From the NCBI RefSeq assembly GCF_021284745.1, contig NZ_CP089925.1, forward strand, positions 1,797,001-1,861,000: a DNA stretch of 64,000 nt, read 5' to 3'. Shown in pieces: positions 59,935 through 64,000 of this stretch. The position numbers and the translations under genes are program-made. The DNA comes from Lysobacter sp. KIS68-7. Lineage in GTDB: Bacteria > Pseudomonadota > Gammaproteobacteria > Xanthomonadales > Xanthomonadaceae. The notes beneath the pieces are model-generated. The model searched no databases, was not told where the DNA came from, and was given only the letters and a program-made list of their open reading frames with translations. Every line of letters starts with the position of its first letter. The stretch's first letter is position 1.

Positions 59935-60198
59935 GTGACCCATCCCGTGATCACCCTCTACAGCACCGCCATCTGCCCGTACTGCGTCGCCGCCAAGAAC
60001 TTCCTCAAGAGCAAGGGCTTGAGCTGGACGGAAGTGCGCATCGACACCGCGCCGGGCGAGCGCGAAAAGATGGTGGCGCTGACGCGGCGCACCAGCGTGC
60101 CGCAGATTTTCGTCGGAGATCACCACGTGGGCGGCTACGACGACATGATGGCGCTGCACCGCTCCGGGCAGTTCGAACCCTTGCTGGTGGCCGCATGA
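59935..60198 (+). CDS. grxC: Glutaredoxin 3
   Basis: An 87-aa glutaredoxin with CPYC active site (STAICPYCVAAKNFLKSKGL), the cis-Pro TSVPQIFVGDHHVGGYDD, and length typical of GrxC. The start is a GTG at 59935 with AGGAG 7 nt upstream. Its stop overlaps the next start (ATGA). Confidence 0.95.
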   Translation: MTHPVITLYSTAICPYCVAAKNFLKSKGLSWTEVRIDTAPGEREKMVALTRRTSVPQIFVGDHHVGGYDDMMALHRSGQFEPLLVAA

Positions 60199-60599
60199 GC
60201 GCGCCCAGCGGCGGTGGCGACGAAGCGGATCGCGTCCGCCAGTTCACCGAATTCCGCAAGCGCATGAACGAGCGGATCCTGGCCGAGCCGAACCAGGTCG
60301 TCCGCCGCTTCTTCGCGCTCGACACGCAGACCTACCACGCCGGCGCGCTCGACGTGAAGACCAAGGAGCTGCTGGGCCTGGTCGCCTCGATGGTCCTGCG
60401 CTGCGACGACTGCATCAGCTACCACGTGGCGCAGTGCCGCGAGGCGGGCGTGAACCGCGACGAGATGTTCGAAGCCTTCTCCGTCGGGCTGGTGGTCGGT
60501 GGTTCGATCGTGATCCCGCACTTGCGGCGGGCGGTGGACTTCCTCGACCGCCTCGAGTCCGGCGACGCGGCCGCCGCGCCGGCCCACGACCACGGTTGA
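60195..60599 (+). CDS. Carboxymuconolactone decarboxylase / AhpD-like protein
   Basis: A 134-aa protein with the AhpD-like redox motif LRCDDCISYHVAQCREAGVN (CxxC plus His), common to peroxidase-associated and gamma-carboxymuconolactone decarboxylase folds. Co-translation with glutaredoxin suggests a thiol-redox role, possibly peroxide reduction, rather than aromatic catabolism. No peroxiredoxin gene is adjacent. Confidence 0.9.
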   Translation: MSAPSGGGDEADRVRQFTEFRKRMNERILAEPNQVVRRFFALDTQTYHAGALDVKTKELLGLVASMVLRCDDCISYHVAQCREAGVNRDEMFEAFSVGLVVGGSIVIPHLRRAVDFLDRLESGDAAAAPAHDHG

Positions 60600-60671
60600 A
60601 CCCTACGGTGCCGGACGGAGGCGAAGCCCCGTCTGGCATAATGGCGGGCTTCGCAGTCCGGACGCCCCCTC

Positions 60672-61697
60672 ATGCAGACCCCCGCGCAACACACCATCAC
60701 CGTCCTTCGCGGCGACGGCATCGGCCCCGAGATCATGGACGCCACGCTCCATGTCCTGGACACGATGAACCTCGGCCTGCAGTACGAGTACGCCGAAGCC
60801 GGCATGACGGCGCTGGAGAAGGTGGGCGAACTGCTCCCGGCCGCGACGATGGATTCGATCCGCAAGAACCGCATCGCGCTGAAGAGCCCGCTCACCACGC
60901 CGGTCGGCGAAGGCTTCAGCTCGATCAACGTCGAACTGCGCAAGCGCTTCGACCTGTACGCCAACGTGCGTCCGGCCAAGAGCTTCCCGAACACCAAATC
61001 GCGCTTCGCCTCGGGCGTCGACCTGATCACCGTGCGCGAGAACACCGAAGGCGCGTACATCGGCGAAGGCCAGTCCGTGTCGGAAGACGGCGAGACCGCG
61101 CTGCTCACGCAGAAGGTCACGCGCCGCGGCTCCGAGCGCATCGTGCGCTACGCGTTCGAGCTGGCGCGCCGCACCGGTCGCAAGAAGGTGACGGTGGTGC
61201 ACAAGGCCAACATCCTGAAGTCGACCTCGGGCCTGTTCCTCAAGACGGCGCGCATCGTGGCGGCCGAATATCCCGACATCCAGTGCAACGAGATGATCGT
61301 GGACAACACCTGCATGCAGCTGGTGATGAAGCCGGAGCAGTTCGACATCATCGTGACGACGAACCTGTTCGGCGACATCATTTCCGACCTGTGCGCCGGC
61401 CTCGTCGGCGGCCTCGGCCTCGCGCCGGGCGCGAACATCGGCACCGATGCGGCGATCTTCGAGGCCGTGCACGGCTCGGCGCCGGACATCGCGGGCAAGG
61501 GCATCGCCAATCCCTGCGCGTTGCTGCTCGCGGCCGCGCAGATGCTCGACCACATGGGCATGACCGACAAGGCGACGCGCCTGCGCGAGGCGATCATCGC
61601 CACGCTCGAGGCGAAGGATTCGCTGACGCCGGACCTGGGCGGGGAGGGCAACACGATGTCCTTCGCCAAGGCGATCGCCAAGCGCGCTGCGGTCTGA
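60672..61697 (+). CDS. Isocitrate dehydrogenase (NAD+)
   Basis: A 341-aa enzyme of the isocitrate/isopropylmalate dehydrogenase family. Landmarks are TVLRGDGIGPEIMDA, substrate motif SSINVELRKRFDLYANVRP (SxxNxxLRK as in NAD-IDH), DLITVRENTEGAYIGE and VTTNLFGDIISDLCAGLVGG. It makes 2-oxoglutarate in the TCA cycle. Size and motif separate it from the larger NADP-type and from LeuB. A strong terminator follows. Confidence 0.94.
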   Translation: MQTPAQHTITVLRGDGIGPEIMDATLHVLDTMNLGLQYEYAEAGMTALEKVGELLPAATMDSIRKNRIALKSPLTTPVGEGFSSINVELRKRFDLYANVRPAKSFPNTKSRFASGVDLITVRENTEGAYIGEGQSVSEDGETALLTQKVTRRGSERIVRYAFELARRTGRKKVTVVHKANILKSTSGLFLKTARIVAAEYPDIQCNEMIVDNTCMQLVMKPEQFDIIVTTNLFGDIISDLCAGLVGGLGLAPGANIGTDAAIFEAVHGSAPDIAGKGIANPCALLLAAAQMLDHMGMTDKATRLREAIIATLEAKDSLTPDLGGEGNTMSFAKAIAKRAAV

Positions 61698-61720
61698 GTC
61701 GGATCGTCGCGACGCAATGA

Positions 61721-61747
61721 AAACGGCGCCCTTCGGCGCCGTTTTTT
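61721..61747 (+). terminator. Rho-independent terminator after isocitrate dehydrogenase gene
   Basis: AAACGGCGCC and GGCGCCGTTT form a 10-bp stem around a CTTC loop, followed by T residues. It is placed 23 nt after the stop. The minus-strand Bax-inhibitor gene ends just beyond, so it may serve both directions. Confidence 0.9.
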
Positions 61748-61765
61748 GTTGCAGCGTAGTGCGCG

Positions 61766-62524
61766 TTACTTGCGCAACTTCGCGAGCAGGCGCAGGAATT
61801 CGACGTACAGCCACACCAGCGTCACCATCAGGCCGAACGCGCCGTACCACTCCATGTGCTTCGGTGCGCCCCGTTCGACGCCCTGCTCGATGAAGTCGAA
61901 ATCGAGCACGAGGTTGAGCGCGGCCACGACGACGACGAACAGGCTGAAGCCGATGCCGATCAGGCCCGACTCGTGGATGTACGGGATGCGGATGCCGAAG
62001 AACGACAGCGCGATCGTCGCCAGGTAGATCAGCGCGATGCCGCCGGTGGCGGCGACCACGCCGAGCTTGAAGTTCTCCGTCGCCTTGATCAGGCCGCTGC
62101 GGTACGCGAACAGCAGGGCGAACAGCGTGCCGGTCGTCAGCATCACCGCCTGCAGCACGATGCCGTTGAAGCGTGCGTCGTACAGCGCGGAAATCGCGCC
62201 GAGGAACAGGCCTTCGAACAGCGCGTACAGCGGCGCGGTGACCGGCGACCAGGCCGGCTTGAAGATGGTCGCGAAGGCGAACACGAGCCCGCCGATCAGG
62301 CCGCCCCAGAGATACAAGCCGAAATTGGCCGAGGGGCCTTCGGGTCCGATCGCGACGCTGTTCCAGGCGAAGGCCGCGGTGAGGACCGCGAGGAAGAGGA
62401 GCACCGCAGTGCGGTGGACCGTTCCGTTGAGCGTCATCGCCTCGCCGTCGCGGGAGACGACCGTGCCGCTGGAGAGGTCCAGGAACGTGGTTTCCTTGAG
62501 TGCCGGGTTGCCGGTTCGGAGCAT
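61766..62524 (-). CDS. Bax inhibitor-1/YccA family membrane protein
   Basis: A 252-aa protein with about seven membrane segments: AVLLFLAVLTAAFAWNSVAI, FGLYLWGGLIGGLVFAFATI, the conserved APLYALFEGLFLGAISALYD and ALNLVLDFDFIEQGVERGAP. It belongs to the TMBIM superfamily; relatives interact with FtsH or are calcium-leak channels. The start at 62524 is used; the longer frame would read antisense through the tRNA-Pro. Confidence 0.92.
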   Translation of the reverse strand: MLRTGNPALKETTFLDLSSGTVVSRDGEAMTLNGTVHRTAVLLFLAVLTAAFAWNSVAIGPEGPSANFGLYLWGGLIGGLVFAFATIFKPAWSPVTAPLYALFEGLFLGAISALYDARFNGIVLQAVMLTTGTLFALLFAYRSGLIKATENFKLGVVAATGGIALIYLATIALSFFGIRIPYIHESGLIGIGFSLFVVVVAALNLVLDFDFIEQGVERGAPKHMEWYGAFGLMVTLVWLYVEFLRLLAKLRK

Positions 62525-62578
62525 CGGGACAGTCCTTGGTGGTGTGTTGGCGGCCCCGAGCATAGAATTCCCGGGCAT

Positions 62579-62655
62579 CGGGGTATAGCGCAGTCTGGTA
62601 GCGCGCCTGCTTTGGGAGCAGGATGTCGGGGGTTCGAATCCCTCTACCCCGACCA
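62579..62655 (+). tRNA. tRNA-Pro (TGG)
   Basis: Full cloverleaf with acceptor stem CGGGGTA/TACCCCG, anticodon loop TTTGGGA (anticodon TGG) between CCTGC and GCAGG, TPsiC loop GTTCGAATC, and an encoded CCA end at 62653-62655. Confidence 0.97.
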
Positions 62656-62675
62656 TTTTTTCGTTCGGCTTCTTT

Positions 62676-62749
62676 GCGCCCGTAGCTCAACCGGATAGAG
62701 CACCGGCCTTCTAAGCCGGCGGTTACAGGTTCGAGTCCTGTCGGGCGCG
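62676..62749 (+). tRNA. tRNA-Arg (TCT)
   Basis: Acceptor stem GCGCCCG/CGGGCGC, anticodon loop CTTCTAA (anticodon TCT) between CCGGC and GCCGG, T loop GTTCGAGTC. Unlike the tRNA-Pro and tRNA-His here, no CCA is encoded after the discriminator G at 62749. Confidence 0.95.
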
Positions 62750-62889
62750 TTCGGGGTTCGCTGGACTCTACCCGGTGCGCGCAACGCTTTCTCGGCGAAA
62801 GTTCTGGCGGCGTCAGGCCAGATTCCTCCCCGTCGGTCACATCGGGTGGTGAAGGGCGTCTTTGTCCGTAGTCGACAGGAGACGCCGAT

Positions 62890-63099
62890 ATGCCTTGGTT
62901 CCGATGGTTGGTTTCCGCGTTCGCGATCGCCTTTCCGGTGCTGTTCGCTGCGTACTTGCTGCGCGGGCAATCGATGTCCCACGCACTGAGCGAATCGCTC
63001 GCGTGGGGCGCGATCAGTGCCTGGGTGTTCGTGATGGGGAAGATCAACAACGTGCGGCGCGGGCGGCGGTGCGCCGCGTGCGAGACGTTGGCGGAGTGA
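62890..63099 (+). CDS. Small membrane protein
   Basis: A 69-aa protein with two hydrophobic segments (WLVSAFAIAFPVLFAAYLL and LAWGAISAWVFVMG) and a basic, cysteine-containing tail RRGRRCAAC. AGGAG lies 9 nt before the ATG. It is unidentified, lying between tRNA-Arg and the exported SnoaL-like gene. Confidence 0.65.
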   Translation: MPWFRWLVSAFAIAFPVLFAAYLLRGQSMSHALSESLAWGAISAWVFVMGKINNVRRGRRCAACETLAE

Positions 63100-63135
63100 G
63101 CGCGCGGCGTTCCTGCGCCGCGCGCCCTGCGCGCG

Positions 63136-63648
63136 TTACTTCGCGGTGGATTCGGGCTTCGGCGTCGCAGCCGCAGCGTCGGTCTTGGCCACGGGCTTCG
63201 GGGCGGGGGCATCGCTGTTGGCGGTCAACGCCGCGACATACCACTGGCCGTCGATGCGCTTCCACACGAGCAGGTACTTGCCGACGTCTTCGACATCGCC
63301 GTTCGGCGTGCCGTACACGATGTCGTTGACGCCGATCTCGTAGGCGAGGTCGCCAGAGACTTCGATGTGCTTGGGCGTGCCCACCAGCTTCTTGACGCCC
63401 GACTGGCTGAACCATCCCTTGTAGGCTTCCAGGATTTCCGTGCTGCCCTGGAATTGCGGCGCGCCGTGCATCTGGCCCACGGCGTCGGGTGCCCAGAACG
63501 CGGCGGAGGCCTCGGCGTCGAAACGGCCCTCGGCGGCCTGGAAGTCCGCGCTGCGCTTCTGCAGGGCCGGGTCTTCGCCGGCGAAGGCGAGGGAAGTCGC
63601 GAGCAAGGCGCTGGTGGCGACGATCAGGGCAAGGCAACGTCCACGCAT
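63136..63648 (-). CDS. Exported SnoaL/DUF4440-like protein
   Basis: A 170-aa protein with signal peptide LIVATSALLATSLAFA and an NTF2-like fold (DFQAAEGRFDAEASAAFWAP, MHGAPQFQGSTEILEAYKGW, KYLLVWKRIDGQWYVAA). It ends in a low-complexity Pro/Ala/Lys tail. Probably periplasmic; a similar protein is at 24493-24966. The start at 63648 is the signal peptide's ATG. Confidence 0.83.
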   Translation of the reverse strand: MRGRCLALIVATSALLATSLAFAGEDPALQKRSADFQAAEGRFDAEASAAFWAPDAVGQMHGAPQFQGSTEILEAYKGWFSQSGVKKLVGTPKHIEVSGDLAYEIGVNDIVYGTPNGDVEDVGKYLLVWKRIDGQWYVAALTANSDAPAPKPVAKTDAAAATPKPESTAK

Positions 63649-63820
63649 GGTCGATCCTCGATGGGCCGCGAAGTGCGGCGCGTCCATCGGAAAACGGATT
63701 TCCAAGCGGCTGATCGGCCAGAAACGACGCAAAAAGGTCGCGCGGCGCTTGCAACCTGCGGGCGACTCCTGAAAAATAGCCGGCCGTTCGCGACATTTGT
63801 GTGGCGAACGTTGTTTCAGT

Positions 63821-63898
63821 GGTGGCTGTAGCTCAGTTGGTTAGAGTACTGGATTGTGATTCCAGATGTCGGGGGTTCGAGTCCCCTCAGCCACCCCA
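63821..63898 (+). tRNA. tRNA-His (GTG)
   Basis: Acceptor stem GTGGCTG/CAGCCAC with the additional G at 63821 that pairs with discriminator C63895, as in bacterial tRNA-His. The anticodon loop TTGTGAT gives GTG between CTGGA and TCCAG; CCA is encoded at 63896-63898. Confidence 0.97.
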
Positions 63899-63939
63899 CT
63901 TTCGTTTCACCGGCCGCATGATTACAATGCGCGCCCTCG

Positions 63940-64000
63940 GGGCCGTTAGCTCAGTTGGTAGAGCAGTTGACTCTTAATCAATAGGTCCAAGGTTCGAATC
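63940..64000 (+). tRNA. tRNA-Lys (CTT), 3' end beyond window
   Basis: Starts GGGCCGTTAGCTCAGTTGGT, with anticodon loop CTCTTAA (anticodon CTT) between TTGA and TCAA; the T loop is reached at the window edge, so the 3' acceptor strand is not seen. Confidence 0.93.

Noticed and set aside
61766..62656. Longer Bax-inhibitor frame and a 112-codon minus frame at 62644-62982 with database-like starts
   Set aside because: Both read antisense through tRNA genes (Pro and Arg), a common source of spurious protein predictions.

Overview
The window is GC-rich chromosomal DNA with the gene content of a Xanthomonadaceae gammaproteobacterium, most likely Lysobacter or a close relative. Supporting markers are an XAC0095-like small protein, an NAD-type isocitrate dehydrogenase of about 340 aa, a creBCD system, a phoB-phoR-ppk-ppx run, bpt, purT, rlmKL and a BepA-type protease. 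All calls come from reading the sequence and recalling protein families; no database search was run.

Layout. 1-8.2 kb: an SPFH/Arc-like/DUF4177 operon, a propeller lipoprotein, purT, bpt, an unusual membrane-anchored ECF sigma factor, a DUF2007-like membrane protein and tesB. 8.2-18.5 kb: an accessory region of mostly orphan small genes. It holds a heptad-repeat ORF made of 42-bp tandem repeats, a duplicated small gene with one decayed copy, a pair of paralogous tiny proteins, a fasciclin gene, a coupled copper-storage (Csp) operon, and nine minus-strand genes most of whose junctions carry a copy of a 26-32 bp palindrome. 18.5-28 kb: lipoproteins, msrB, DUF2277, a VIT transporter and two divergent universal stress proteins sharing a perfect FNR/ANR-type box, then a cupin, hydrolase, lipoproteins and an AmpD-like amidase. 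28-41 kb: housekeeping genes (MOSC, rlmKL, methyltransferase, pirins, an endonuclease V homologue lacking catalytic residues, mfd, CDF transporter, rlmJ).

41.7-50.3 kb: creBCD with a cre/blr tag before creD, a PAP2 phosphatase and glycosyltransferase pair, and a YtrA-type GntR regulator with ABC ATPase and an unusual permease. 50.3-58.1 kb: an S9 peptidase, then the phosphate/polyphosphate operon phoB-phoR-ppk1-ppx read leftward. 58.2-64 kb: bepA, glutaredoxin and AhpD-like genes, NAD-isocitrate dehydrogenase with a clear terminator, a Bax-inhibitor-1 protein and tRNAs Pro, Arg, His and Lys (the last cut by the window edge).

Themes: envelope and cell-wall homeostasis (creBCD, AmpD-like, BepA, PAP2/glycosyltransferase), phosphate and polyphosphate control, and redox or low-oxygen stress (usp pair, msrB, grx, AhpD-like). 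The most unusual parts are the palindrome-punctuated gene array and its neighbours at 9-18.4 kb, the composite inverted repeats at 8.2 and 40.7 kb, and the catalytically altered endonuclease V homologue.
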